Shown: positions 21,888 to 32,836, counted from the stretch's first letter. The stretch: DNA of 64,000 nt from Astropecten irregularis (GCA_963971285.1 OZ020244.1:9238001-9302000); one strand, 5' to 3'. The notes: a model not told the origin generated them from the sequence alone. Program-made: numbers and translations.

Positions 21888-23310
21888 CTTTGAAACCCCC
21901 AACTTGCGTGTTTTCTCAACCACCCACTCACCCAGATCAATAACTGAAAAATAGACGTTTGGAAAATTAGGAAGTATAGGAGTACGTAGTGGTACTAATC
22001 TTTATTTATAATCTTTTATTTTAAGTTCTGTTTAGTAATTATGTGCTAAATAAATGGAAGTCTGATTAAAATTACTGGCATACTGGCCGGAACATCCCGT
22101 TATCATGCTCTTTTCAGACCAAATAACGTACTCACACAAGAGTGTCACATGATGTTACCAAAAAGCCTATTATGTTCTTCTATACCATGCAAGTCTGATT
22201 AAAATCTTTTAAACTTTCCCTAAAAAAAGTCTGAGAAAAAGTGGCCAGGAATTGCCTTAGAATGCACTACAGAGCATCTAGAATCAAAATGTTGCCGGGC
22301 CCTTAAGCGGGCCCCGGACCCCACGCCGTAACTTCATTTCTTAAAAAAAGTGATAGGATTTTGCAGACCCACCCCATACTACACAAGAGTGTCACATGGT
22401 GTTACAAAACAACCTGTACTTCTACCATGCATAGCCTCATATAATTTTATTTTTCAAAGTTGGAGAACACTGACTCGTGATCGGCACACCTACCATACAT
22501 TACGATACGGTACACAAACATGCAAGCGTATGCTAGGCCACAGGCATGGCACTGTATACTGAAAGTTACTCTCTTATGAAGTGTAAATTGATGCCCCCCC
22601 CCCATGATCGGGGAGGGATTTCCGCCCATGGGCACAACTCATGTTTCCGTTTTACATGGTAATACATTGTCTGGCCAAATGGATCATTTTACACTGACAA
22701 ACATCCTGTTTCTGCTTTGTTCTATTTCGTTTTGATGTGTTTTGTTTGCATTGATATATTCTTTTTTATTCCTAACCCTACCCGATACTATGAGGTACCA
22801 CGAATGTACACAATTTATGTAAATAAATTAATACCTTTGAAACCCCCAACTTGCGTGTTTTCTTAAATCACCCACTCACCCAGATCAATAACTGAAAAAT
22901 AGAAGTTTGGAAAATAAGGAATTATAGGAGTACGTAGTGGTATTAATCTTTATTTATAATCTTTTATTTTAAGTTCTGTTTAGTAATTATGTGCTAAATA
23001 AATGAAAGTCTGAATAAAAAATTTCAAAAACTTTCGCTAAAAAAAGTTTGAGGAAAGTGGCCAGGAATTGCCTTAGAATGCACCACAGACCATCTAGAAT
23101 CAAAATTTTCCCGGGGCCCTTAAGCGGGCCCCGGACCCCACGACCTAACTTTACATGGCTTAAAAAAGTCATAGGTTTGCGAGCGACCAGAGCATACTGG
23201 CTGGAACATCCCGTTATCATGGCATGGCACTGTATACTGAAAGTTACTCTCTTATGAAGTGTAAATTGATGTCCCCCCCCCCATGATCGGGGAGGGATTT
23301 CCGCCCATGC
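21888..23310 (+). repeat. Local direct duplication of a repeat block
   Basis: Three blocks occur twice in the same order: CTTTGAAACCCCCAACTTGC... (21888-22080 and 22836-23020), GGCCAGGAATTGCCTTAGAA... with the GC-rich box GGGCCCTTAAGCGGGCCCCG (22208-22330 and 23035-23160), and TGAAAGTTACTCTCTTATGA... with a C-run and CATGATCGGGGAGGGA (22544-22632 and 23223-23310). The second copy is shorter between blocks. No coding function is visible. Confidence 0.75.
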
Positions 23311-23787
23311 AAGCAACAACCAGGTCAAGCAGCCAATGGAGCAGCTGAAGACATCCGCACTCAAGGTGAACGTTGGGTTTAATTGGGTGAAAAAGAATTA
23401 TCTGGAAAAATGGAAAATAAGTTTTATGATTACCCTTAGGTATTGACTACACGCATATGTTTCCATGATTGTGCACAAAAGAAATCGGCCCAAAGAAATG
23501 ATGAATTCCCTACCTACTGTATTTTGCTAAGAAACTTGCATTTTATGTTATCGTTAGTCATGTGTTCAGAATACGCCACTTTGATTGGACAAGACGCGCT
23601 GCATCGACAAGATGGAAGATCGCGCATGCGCAATGGTACATCTTCTGCGCTTCCGGCTCTAGCTAGCTACACGTACACAAAGTCATGACGTCGTTCGTTT
23701 AAAGTTTTGCTGACATCGGTCCTAATTATTAGGTGAATATTAACGTGATTTCAACAACAAATACTTTCGATTTGTCGTGACATTTGC
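23311..23787. other. Probable upstream region of the 23.8-kb gene relic
   Basis: About 23590-23660 is relatively GC-rich with GCGCATGCGCAATGG (an NRF1-like palindrome, TGCGCATGCGCA type) just upstream of the first exon, which would suit a CpG-type promoter. This is an inference from position and motif only. Confidence 0.35.
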
Positions 23788-23853
23788 TTGAGAATGTGTT
23801 CGAGGGACCAGTGTCTCGCCGAGGCACTGAACGAGCTGCGTGATGCCAATCTG

Positions 23854-24854
23854 GGGGTTAGTACCTTTTACGCCACCAGGATTATTTTGAGACAATTATT
23901 AGCTTCTAGTTTTTCGAGTTTCCTTTTCCCTGTCAGGTCTCCGGTCTTGAAGTCAATCTGTTTCCTTTGTAACAGTTCACGAATGCCCTTCTTAATCCAT
24001 GGCTTACTATTTGGATATATACCAATTGTCTTTCGTGGTATAATCATATCCACACAAAATTTAATATAGTCAGTGACAACCTCCGTGGCCGTGTCAACCG
24101 TAGATGCATCGGTGAGAATCTTCCAATCTGTGCATTCGAAACATACCCGGAGAACTTCAACCCCGTCCTTTGTCCATTTCTGATCTCCTTCACTTGCGGT
24201 TTCTCCCGTTTCAGTTTCTGTTTGTAGACTGGAACTAAGTGGACTATATCATGGTCAGATGAACCCAACCCGGCTTTTGTGTGAGATTTGTAGGCCTTCT
24301 AAATATTTCCGAAATGAGATTTTTACTTTTAAAAGCAAATGTTCCTGGGTCCTGACAATCCTAGATTGAACAAATTTTCACAATATTTTAGTGTAAAAAA
24401 TACAATTTCCCTACCCGCTTGTTGCAAACTTGACCAAAGCCTGCCAGTCGCGAGACGCCATTTTGTCAAGAACTACCTGACGGTGGAGGTCAGTCTCTGA
24501 TACTCTCGACCAATCATAAATTCGGATTTACCATGCAACTTTTTCATCAGCCAATCACCGACGCTCTGGTCGGGTTAGTCTGGTACCAGACCAAACATAT
24601 CATGAGTCATACAAATCATGGCGGAAACCAGACTACATTCTGCTAAAAAGTTTCGTCGGTAAAATATGGCGCGTCTTCGTTACCGTTTTACCTAATAATT
24701 TTCCTTAAAAATCAAAGCCCTCCCCTCCTTCCACGAATTTAACCTTGCTAATATTGAAGAGGACATCACAACCTACTATTTAGGTGAGTTAGTTTATTGT
24801 TGAAGCTAATAATTGTCTCAAAATAATCCCGGTGGCGTAAAATATACTAACCCC
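23854..24854. mobile_element. 1001-bp TIR element with 8-bp TSD inside a gene exon
   Basis: The ends are GGGGTTAGTA and TACTAACCCC, with inverted homology extending about 50 bp (TTTTACGCCACC and GGATTATTTTGAGACAATTA are shared). The target duplication CCAATCTG is perfect (23846-23853 and 24855-24862). Taking one CCAATCTG away restores a continuous host reading frame, which proves the insertion. It carries a minus-strand LINE fragment and no transposase. GGGG-type ends with 8 bp do not match the CAG form of hAT, so the superfamily is open. Confidence 0.85.
23868..24290 (-). pseudogene. Rex1/CR1-like LINE fragment carried in the TIR element
   Basis: On the minus strand, GSSDHDIVHLVPVYKQKL (end of an APE endonuclease, SDH motif) at about 24265-24200 is followed after a frame change by DMIIPRKTIGIYPNSKPW and KRKLEKLEANNCL at about 24050-23870. 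This is the linker between endonuclease and reverse transcriptase in Rex1/CR1-type LINEs. Truncated at both ends. Confidence 0.6.
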
Positions 24855-25879
24855 CCAATCTGGACCGTGTAGAACACGATGTAATGGGTTTTGTCGAAGC
24901 CTACTTCGTCAACACTGGCTGCGATGATGATGGTGGAACATCTTCGTCGGACTCGGATTCATCATTTGATACAGACACCGAAGCCGAGGAAGATGACCAA
25001 GAAATGTCTGGATCTGATGAACCTGAAAGGCCTTTGGTAGTAGTACACATCATTACCGATGTTTAAAATACCGATGGTGTGTTGGAGGTTGATGACCAGC
25101 TCGCAAAGGCCAGGAATTTCCGCTGTTAGTTTTAGAATTTCAACGGCGGTCCCTGTTCTCAGCGCTACACCGTTGATGACTTAGTCAATTCTCAGTGCGA
25201 AATGGCTGAACTGACAAGAGGTAAGCCATCCACAATTACAGGAAAATACCTACTACTACTAGGACTACTAAGTGCTATAGTAATACTATTATTAAACATT
25301 TTTTTTAAGACAAAAATATAAGATCGTGACATGTGTGAGTGTTTTGTTTTTTTTCCTCGAGAATTGTAAAATAAACCTTTTAAACTTTAGTTTCAGGATT
25401 TCCTTTTTAGGGGATAGTAGGATTTTATTTTGAAGAATCATAATTATTTTTTTCAGGTGATTGGTATTTTTTAGGGGGAAAAAAACATTCCCGTTTTCTT
25501 AAAGAAATTTTCAGAACCATTCAAAAATAGTCAAACGAGTATCTTGGTCGGTGTACGAGATGACCAACACTCATTGAATTCCTCTGAACAGCATGGCACT
25601 TTGGCATCTTTTTATTATTGAGTCTAAATTCATTGGGTCCAGCTGTGCTTTGCATAGGTTTAAAAATGGATACAAACAATGAATAATATTTGTTATTTAT
25701 TTTGTTTTTAAGGAGAGACAGACATGTTCATCCTTGGGCAGATCCATCGGTTGTTTTGGCCAGCAGACAGCCTACTCCCGTGTGAGGCGGCAAAAGGATC
25801 GACAACGTCAGAGGTCTTCATTCTTGTTTTACAGCCAGTCTGTCTGGAAAGCTACGTTCCTGGTTTTTACACAAGTAAG

Positions 25880-26010
25880 AATAGCGCTCCGCACTAACGC
25901 TAAAAATAGCATCCGATCTCAGACAAACATTGCAACTATGCAAACGTGCGTGAGACAATGTTTGTCTGACATCCGGGGATTTTGTGACGTCATTAGTGCG
26001 GAGCGCTATT
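25880..26010. mobile_element. 131-bp MITE, AATAGCGCTCCGC family
   Basis: The ends AATAGCGCTCCGCACTAA and TTAGTGCGGAGCGCTATT are an 18-bp perfect inverted repeat. A second internal pair (CAGACAAACATTG / CAATGTTTGTCTG) flanks the centre. No clear target duplication. A sister copy is at 59445-59587. Confidence 0.8.
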
Positions 26011-26046
26011 GGGGTTTTTGCATGTCACCTTTCTTGGGGCTGAAGG

Positions 26047-26225
26047 CTTAAAGGTAGTAGGCCTATCATACTTTGGTAAGAAGGCAAAACAGAAATTTTC
26101 ACAGATTTACATATAACTTACAGGGTATGAAGATGAAGATGGTTGTGGTAGAAACATACCGTTAAAATGTTTCCGCCTGAAATGCTGTATTTATCCAGAA
26201 AAGAGTAAAACGACGACCGAAAATC
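26047..26225 (+). repeat. Interspersed repeat family R1, copy 2 (partial)
   Basis: Contains ACAGAAATTTTCACAGATTT, ACAGGGTATGAAGATG, GGTAGAAACATACC and TTTCCGCCTGAAATG as in the copies at 42125 and 44756. Confidence 0.7.
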
Positions 26226-26280
26226 TTTTTTGATCTTTTAAAAGATCAAAAATAAACTTGGAGAAAATACTTAAGAAATA

Positions 26281-26752
26281 CAGGGTGTCCCAGAAAAAAC
26301 GAAACCGAGATTTGTCAGTGTTTAATCCTATTTTAATTTCATTTATGAATAATAAATGACACACATATGGAAAGCTTATTTCCTCAGCTTTCATTTGATA
26401 CCATTCACAAGATCCATACTTCACGCATGAGTGAGTAAATATATGAGACAATATGAAGCAAGGCTATCAAAAAGTAATTTGACTGAGGAATCATTTGAAA
26501 GGCCAGGAAATGTAGTTTCTAGAAATGTGATTGATTCTTTAAAATAAAAATATCGTTGTGCAAATTACTTTTTGATAGTCTTGCTTCATATTGTCTTTAC
26601 TCACTCATGCGTGAAGTATGTATCATATGAACGGTATCGAATGAAAGCTGAGAAAATAAGCTTTCCAGATGTGTCATTTATTATTCAAAAGTGAAATTTA
26701 AATAGGATTAAACACTGACAAATCTCGGTTTCGTTTTTTCTGGGACACCCTG
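26281..26752. mobile_element. Mariner-type fold-back MITE, 472 bp
   Basis: The element begins CAGGGTGTCCCAGAAAAAAC and ends with the inverse, flanked by TA on both sides (26279-26280 and 26753-26754), as expected of Tc1/mariner insertion. The inverted arms are about 210 bp each and meet at a short centre, so nearly the whole element folds on itself. Arms differ at a modest number of sites. No coding sequence. Confidence 0.85.
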
Positions 26753-27213
26753 TACTGTGAGTGTTTTTCACTGTTTTCTCAATAAGTGGGCACCGTATGG
26801 GACTGAAATTTTCACAGATGACTGTTACTGTATCTGTCTTGATACTTTTGCCCATGAATCTGCATTTCTTTGACAAACCAAAGTATGATATTACCTTTAA
26901 AAGTAATGATATTATTGATAACGCATGGTTGTTCATCAAGATGTTATTCTATATTGCATTTTTAGTGACAAGCACTCTTCCCACTGAGATGTTCCAGAGT
27001 AGTCCATGTCTCCAGGATCTATTTAATTTCTTATCTGAAATACAAATTTCTTTCCCGCAAAAATAATGCATTGTATCTTGTTCTTTATATTTTTATTTTA
27101 TTTTAGTATGAGCAGCAACAAGTTGGTTGCACTACAAAAGCACTTGAGAGAAAATGGGAGCAAGCCGAGGGTTCACCGCAACAGTGGGAAAACCTTCCCC
27201 AACCATCTGAATT

Positions 27214-28287
27214 GAATTGAATTGATTTGATTTCGGTTTATTTGTTTAAAAAAACATTAAAATGGACACAAGGCGACAGTCCTGAGACTGAAATCACCAA
27301 GTTTACAAAAAAAAAAAAATAATAATAAGTAATAACATAAACATTACAATTACAGAGGGTACATATACAGATAAGTAAGAACACGATGATTTAAAATGAC
27401 AGACAAACATTATTTCAGAACATCACACAATATCAAGTTGATAAAATTGAATGAAATACTGAAAGCTCAGTAGCCCCCACATTAAAAGCAAATTATTCTA
27501 AAGGATGACTAAGTTTATGACTAAGTTAAGATGCCTAAGGGTATTGTCTGTCAACCAGCCAAGTTTCCAATTATTAACAATTATTTTGCAATAAAAACAG
27601 AGGGTATACAAATCAATTATAAATCAGTGGTGGTAGTTCGGCACACACACGGGCAAAGTGTGTACTCAGATCATGGGCGATTTCAACGGAAGATTTCCTT
27701 GAATCTGGCAGAAGAGGGGCCTTTTTACTCATACCAGTCAAGTGCCTAATCTGTTGGTGCCATTTGCCTGGCTCGCTTTGCTTCAGATGTTCGATTTTGC
27801 GTGAGTAAAATGACACTTTCTCTCTCTTGATCTCTCTTTGAACATGGTTCCTCAATCTGCGGTAAGTATGACCATCACCGCGCTTGAAACTGGCATCTCG
27901 GCTGATGATGAGTCTTCGTAAATGGCCATTCATCCAAGCTTTATCATTCAGTCGTCTGGTGTTGGTGACCATATTGCAGTGGTGGTTATACTCAGAGGAG
28001 ATAAACTCCTGAAACCATGAAGCCTTGGCGTCGACATCCATTTCATCATTCATCTCTGACCAATCCGTTTGCGTTATGTGTTGGCCAAAAGAGCGAACAG
28101 CAGAATCACGATATGGCTTGTGAGAGACCATGAATTTGGCAGTCGGACTGTGTTCATTCCCTTGCTTTGGCTTAAGTAAGATGGTTGAATGATCACTATT
28201 TGCTATAGGAGCACATATCAAGGGATCATTGTACTGGTCGGCAATGTCAGTGAAGATTTTGTCCAAAGTTGCATCAGTAGTATACAC
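27214..28287 (-). pseudogene. Truncated CR1/L2-like LINE
   Basis: The minus-strand ORF 28287-27613 (224 aa) contains the endonuclease end (IANSDHSTILLKPKQG) and the linker SFGQHITQTDWSEM ... LNDKAWMNGHLRRLI ... KVSFYSRKIEHLKQSEPGKW, typical of the region between endonuclease and reverse transcriptase. The reverse transcriptase is missing. The 3' tail at 27214-27330 reads on the minus strand as AAATAAACCGAAATC followed by AATTC/AATC repeats, a typical L2-type end. The 5' side is cut by Polinton-like element 2 at about 28290. Confidence 0.7.
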
Positions 28288-28597
28288 AATGGGGGTTCTG
28301 GCACACCGCGCCCGAGCACCGGTCGTGCCCGGCCGGAGAGAAGGGGTTGGGTCTTTTATTTGTGGATTTTATGCTTTACACACAGGGGGTCTGGCCCCTG
28401 GCACACGCCACGATCGCCTGGGCGGGTGCGGTCCAAAGGTCGCTCTATAGCGCGCCGCGTTAATTTTTAACACCAACACCAATCATTTACCCGAATAGGA
28501 ATTGTACGGTCAAAAGGTCACTACTACATGGGTTATTGAACCAATTATATATACCTGTTATGATAGGTATACCTGAGGTATTATATTATAGCATACG

Positions 28598-28843
28598 ATG
28601 AAGGGTAAGAACAATTGCCAGTGGCTCGCTCTAGGCTCTAAGGAGCTTTGTGGTCGCAGTTGCCATGGAGACCATTGCAAAATTCACCTGGCTCGACTTC
28701 GAAAAGGCAGGACAACTTATGCATGTCAAGGTTGTGGGATAGGGGTAAAAACAGCCCTGGCTTGGTGCCGCGCCTGTGATGGTGGCAGCAGTCGTGTGCG
28801 GGCCTGGCGTGAAAAGCAACGAACCTTTAGATTAGAGTTTTAA
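28598..28843 (+). CDS. Small Cys/His-rich ORF of Polinton-like element 2
   Basis: 81 aa, with a C-x10-C-x4-C-x4-C-x2-H series (LCGRSCHGDHCKIH) followed by a second cysteine group (CQGCGIGVKTALAWCRAC). It looks like a two-part zinc-binding protein. I recall similar short proteins beside polymerase genes in cnidarian and echinoderm Polinton-like elements. DNA-binding is an inference. Confidence 0.5.
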   Translation: MKGKNNCQWLALGSKELCGRSCHGDHCKIHLARLRKGRTTYACQGCGIGVKTALAWCRACDGGSSRVRAWREKQRTFRLEF

Positions 28844-28911
28844 AACGCCTTGCAGCGATAAAGATTTTCAATTCGAGAAGTGGATACGCATGGACATACT
28901 CATCAAGCACC

Positions 28912-29279
28912 ATGCCGATGAGCGCTGAAGCACGAGAGCGTAAAAGCCGCATCGCGCGCGAACGATGGGCAGCACGTACCCCGGAACAGATAGAGCGGGA
29001 CAGGGCCAGGCTGGCGAGAAATCGACATGACCGCCGAGAGAGAGAGAGGGGGAAATGCCAGATGTCGCTCAGTTATTGGCTGAAGTTGAAATACCAGAAC
29101 CAGCCCGCAATGTGGTAAACAACATCTTACATGAGCCAATCCCCGAGGAAGTAAAGAGGCGCCTGCTTAAGCCTCTGCTTCCAATGGCACATCGGCCAAC
29201 CATTCCTCTTCGCACGAAGAAGGTGAGGAAAAGACAGGCCATTGTGGAGGAGTTTGATCCGATCACTAAAGTTTGGTGA
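28912..29279 (+). CDS. Two short overlapping ORFs of Polinton-like element 2
   Basis: 28912-29118 gives a highly basic Arg/Glu-rich peptide (MSAEARERKSRIARERWAAR). 29055-29279 gives 74 aa beginning MPDVAQLLAEVEIPEPARNV with a basic RTKKVRKRQ box. They overlap in different frames just upstream of the polymerase region. Functions not recognised. Confidence 0.4.
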
Positions 29280-30637
29280 TAGGGAGTTTTCTGCGGGGTT
29301 GGTAGCTGAACATCCCCAGGAGCATCCCCTCGAAGCAGACCCCAAAGCTCTCCTAGAAGGTTTGCGTCCCCAGATTCACAAGAAGCTCGAGGAGGAGATC
29401 AAGGCTCTGAAAGAGGGGAAAGATCCAGCTGGCTCTCAAGGTCCAGCTTCGAAAAGGCAACCCAGATGGTTCCGAGGAGTATACAGACCCAGTGTTTCGA
29501 CACAAACAGGAACCGCTTCTTCAGACCGGTGAAATCAAGGAGGCGCTTGACAGATCTTTCCCAGTCATCCAGGAGGCCGTTGAGAAATGGACACAAAGGG
29601 GCTCTGGGTTGGTGGTTGACAGAGTGCTGACTCTATGGCTGAACATCGCCAGATACCAGCCCCTTAGAGGAGGCTCTTAGAGAAGAGCTGCACGATGCGC
29701 ACAGTGCATATCCGTTGGCTCCAGAGCGCATGGTGGTCCAAAAAGAGTGGATGTCGGACTATCAGCACAACCTTCTTGCTGCCGGGGCGACGCCCACTGA
29801 GGTTGAGAAGCTGGTCCCCAATCTTCGCAATAAGGAACGGTACGTGCTTCACTACCGAAACCTGCAGCTCTATGTGTCAGAATGAACACTGAACTCCGGA
29901 AAAAAGCAACCAGCGACTTTGAGAAGGATCTCTACAAGCTGATGAACAACAGCGTCTTCGGCAAAACCATGGAGAACCTCCCGCAAGCGGGTCAACGTAA
30001 AGCTCGCCAGGGCTGATGAAGAGGACAGACTCAGGCGCCTTATCGCCAGCCTAGCCTTCGCGCGGGCAAACATCTTTGATGACGACCTCGCGGCCATCCA
30101 AGTCCACAAGAGCAGACTGGTTCTCAATCGCCCAGTGTTCGTTGGGATGAGCATCTTAGATCTCTCTAAACACCTCATGTACGACTTCTAATATAACCAG
30201 ATGAAGGGGCAGTACGGAGAGCGCTGCCAGCTCCTTTACACCTATACGGATAGCCTTCTCATCGAACTCCAAACGAAGGACGTTTAGAAAGACATGGCAG
30301 AGTGCGCGCTTCTCTATGGCACGTCCGGCTACCCCGAGGAGCACCCACTACACAGCAATACGAACAAAAAGTGCTGGGTAAGATGAAAGACGAGTGCGCA
30401 GGACGCCCTATCGCCGAATATGTTGGTCTGCGCCCTAAAATGTATTCAATCCTACAGGCTGATGGTAAAAACATAAAGAAGGCCAAAGGTGTGAAAAAGT
30501 CAGTCGTGAGTCGTGAGCGCCATCGCATCTATGGGCAGCGTCTAAACAAGGTATCTCTCTCATCCTTTGATAGCATGCGCTGGATCGTGGGAAATGGGGT
30601 TGACACCTTGGCCTACGGACACAAAGATGTGAGATGA
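29242..30637 (+). pseudogene. Family B polymerase region of Polinton-like element 2
   Basis: Recognisable parts, in order: a helper domain (LRPQIHKKLEEEIKAL), a palm/fingers region ([18 protein letters not shown]) and a C-terminal region (YVGLRPKMYSIL, followed by a basic stretch). The [12 protein letters not shown] motif is characteristic of protein-primed family B polymerases of Polintons and related viruses. Fossil and broken; only the family and parts are given. Confidence 0.65.
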
Positions 30638-30641
30638 ACCA

Positions 30642-31696
30642 CTAACGCCGTAGAACCCCATCCGGCGGTAGTTGGGTATCAGGAGGCACCACGAGGAGCT
30701 CCTCCCGGACAAAGCCACGTGCAGGCCCATCCAGCAAATAGTAGAGCACGGGCTCGTTGGGCTTGGTCACCGAGCGCCCGAGCCGGTACACATCCAGGGA
30801 CCACGCTGGATCGGTGGCACGACGGCGGCCGCCCTCCAGCTCGCCGGGCTGATACAGACAGAGAACACCAACGTCTGAAGGGATCCTTTGCTCACGAGAG
30901 CCAACTGGGCGGCCTGGAACGACGGAGGAGGGCGTTTGCGTCACCGTTTTAGCCTTGATGGCCTCAGACGGTCTTTTACCAGTCAACCGAGTCACTTCTC
31001 CATTTAAGGCAGCAACTACGACGGGCAACCGGGCCACCCATTCAGTCGACCTTTGGCCCTCAGAAAGCCTCATCTTATGAGCGTATTGGTGGCCAAAGAG
31101 CCGCTCAGCCAAGGTCCGGTTGAATCGCTCCACGATTCTCTTGTCCCGGTGAATGTCCACACGGCCTCGCCTGATCTCGACGTTGTGCTTTGCGAGCAGC
31201 TGATTGACCGCACCCATTAACTCACGTCCAGGGTCGACCTGAAGCAGCCTGGGCCATCTCAACGGACCTCGCTTGTAAATGCGAGACAGGGCATCGGCAA
31301 CCTCCTTAGCCTCCTTTGTTGCCAGAGGTTCAGCTTCCTTATAGCGCGAGGCAACATCAACGATGGTGTGCGTACTTGTATGTCTTGCGGCCGGGGCGGT
31401 CGCGGGGGAGAAAGAGCAGGTCAGCTTGGTGAACCTCATTGGGCACGCCGACATCGAATTTTGGTCTTGTATTAAACGTGCCTCGGAGCGGGGAGGTAGA
31501 TCTGCCAAATTGCCTGCCTTTTAAGCCAAGCCCGAGCAGCCTCCTCGGAGATCTTAGCAGCAGCCGAGAGGTTTTTAATCGCCGCTAGCCCCTTCCAGTA
31601 GCCGCGGGGGCTATAGTAGATGCGAGACGGCCTTGCTGTCAGGCGAGCAGATGTCGGACTGGCGGTCATGTCTTGCGAGATATTCAAGCAACCCAA
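30642..31696 (-). pseudogene. Retroviral-type integrase of Polinton-like element 2
   Basis: The minus-strand region contains HTIVDVASRYKEAEPLATKE, WPRLLQVDPGRELMGAVNQL and ERFNRTLAERLFGHQ. These fit the first Asp, second Asp and Glu blocks of an rve/DDE integrase, followed by a basic/Pro-rich C-terminal domain. It converges with the polymerase gene. Family identification is by motif order. Confidence 0.7.
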
Positions 31697-31871
31697 TCAG
31701 TCTCCAACAGGCTGGGCTCAGGTGGGTTTTCACCTGGTGAGCATATAGGCTGCGACCGAAGTGGCTCCCAGTCCAACGACCACAAAGGCGATTTCTCTAT
31801 CGCGCTGCTCCGGCGATGGTTGGTAAAAATCTGACAGCCTGGGTTCCGGTTCCTGTGCTAGCACAACGTGT

Positions 31872-32111
31872 TTACTTCAATATGTCAGCGGGGAGTATCC
31901 CCTGCTTCACGAGCATATCCTTGGTGGCAATGGCTAGACCCACATCCATAATGACCATGCCGACATCGTACGGCACAAAGTCCAATTTTGGCGTAGCACC
32001 TTTCGTGATTTTTTTGCCAAGTGCGGCGTACCCCATTACGAGCCCACTCACAACGGCGGAGTGGTATGCCAAATTGGCAAGCTGTTTGCCGTCTGTACTG
32101 GGAGTAGACAT
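31872..32111 (-). CDS. 79-aa ORF of Polinton-like element 2 with QGILPADI ending
   Basis: Starts MSTPSTDGKQLANLAYHSAV, has a hydrophobic middle and ends DMLVKQGILPADILK. The last motif matches the end of the 129-aa ORF of element 1 (QGILPGSI). Probably a small membrane-associated element protein. Confidence 0.55.
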   Translation of the reverse strand: MSTPSTDGKQLANLAYHSAVVSGLVMGYAALGKKITKGATPKLDFVPYDVGMVIMDVGLAIATKDMLVKQGILPADILK

Positions 32112-32222
32112 GGTGGCAGTGGCATCCAGCGTTACTGCATATGAAAGGGGTCAGACTGTTCGTCTAATAGTACATTTTTCCTTGCCTCGAGTCCGACAGG
32201 GGCGGCTTTTGCCCGCGCGCCT

Positions 32223-32639
32223 CTATTTGCAGCAGGGGGAGCGGATTTTTGCTTTTTTGGCCGCAGCACCCTTTTGACCAGCCGCGACTTTCTTCGGGTT
32301 CTTAATCGTCACCCTCTCTTGCGTTGGAGGGGTCGCCTCCTGGGCAGGTTCTTGCGGGGCTGTCTCCTGCGGGGCCGTCTCCTGCGGGGCATCGATTTCA
32401 ATGTCGTCTCCTCCATCTTCCGTATTTGTAAGAGATACCTGCTCTCCAAATCGACAGTGTTTAGCTGTGGTAATCGCCGGCGTCATCGGAGCTAGGTACA
32501 TCCCATAGCGATAATATAGCTCGCAGCAAGCAGTCGTCAGTGCATGCTGAACAAATGGGTCTTCGGAAAGGTCTGAGACAAGCTGGGGCTTATTTTCAGG
32601 CGGAATGGGTAGAACTCCGCCCGCTAACATCGCATACAT
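32223..32639 (-). CDS. 138-aa ORF of Polinton-like element 2
   Basis: N-terminal half: SDLSEDPFVQHALTTACCEL and RYGMYLAPMTP. Middle: a Glu/Pro/Gln/Thr repeat (APQETAPQET). C-terminal basic segment: VTIKNPKKVAAGQKG. The basic segment resembles the N-terminal part of the 129-aa ORF of element 1. Together with the 79-aa ORF it covers both ends of that protein, so the element 1 version may be a shorter or fused form. Function unknown. Confidence 0.5.
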   Translation of the reverse strand: MYAMLAGGVLPIPPENKPQLVSDLSEDPFVQHALTTACCELYYRYGMYLAPMTPAITTAKHCRFGEQVSLTNTEDGGDDIEIDAPQETAPQETAPQEPAQEATPPTQERVTIKNPKKVAAGQKGAAAKKAKIRSPCCK

Positions 32640-32836
32640 CTACAGCGCGGAAGCTCCTAGCGTTTTTGTCATTGAGGCCCCTAGGCGCGCCTCATAGCGT
32701 CCATAGTGTTTTGAGACTTACATTTCGAGATTAAATTGCCAATTCGAGATGAAATCATCGCTGCATACCTTGTTCACTTAAAAACAAAACAAAAGAGCCA
32801 AATCAGACAGTCTCCTCCTAACTTCAGCAGCCTCCG

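Larger units (their letters stand above)
23788..27213 (+). pseudogene. Decayed member of an uncharacterised animal gene family, riddled with insertions
   Basis: Exon 1 begins at 23788 (MCSRDQCLAEALNELRDANL), is interrupted by the TIR element 23854-24854, and resumes at 24863 (DRVEHDVMGFVEAYFVNTG, then an Asp/Ser/Glu-rich stretch). The next part, 25070-25218, has GGPCSQRYTVDDLVNSQCEM and ELTR before a GTAAGC donor, with two in-frame TAG codons. An exon at 25713-25875 has FILGQIHRLF, then in another frame RVRRQKDRQRQRSSFLFY. 27108-27213 has LVALQKHLRENGSKPRVHRN and is cut by a LINE tail. I know this order (acidic N terminus, G-P-C-S motif, E-L-D-x-x-I-L-G-Q, R-K-R-x-R, H-x-x-E-N-G-x-x-P-R-V-H-x-N) from large uncharacterised proteins in molluscs, amphioxus and echinoderms. 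Their function is unknown to me. Confidence 0.5.
28290..32750. mobile_element. Polinton-like element 2, GC-rich (fossil, broken)
   Basis: A compact gene cluster. On the plus strand are a small Cys/His protein, two short ORFs and pieces of a protein-primed family B polymerase with its helper domain. On the minus strand are a retroviral-type integrase and two short ORFs. Protein-primed polymerase plus such an integrase defines the Polinton/Maverick (adintovirus-like) group. The left end GGGGGTTCTGGCACACC lies inside a LINE and resembles the end of element 1; the right end is not sharply seen. Roughly half a dozen breaks are apparent, so it is a fossil of moderate age. Its GC content differs strongly from element 1 although both share accessory genes. 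Confidence 0.65.
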
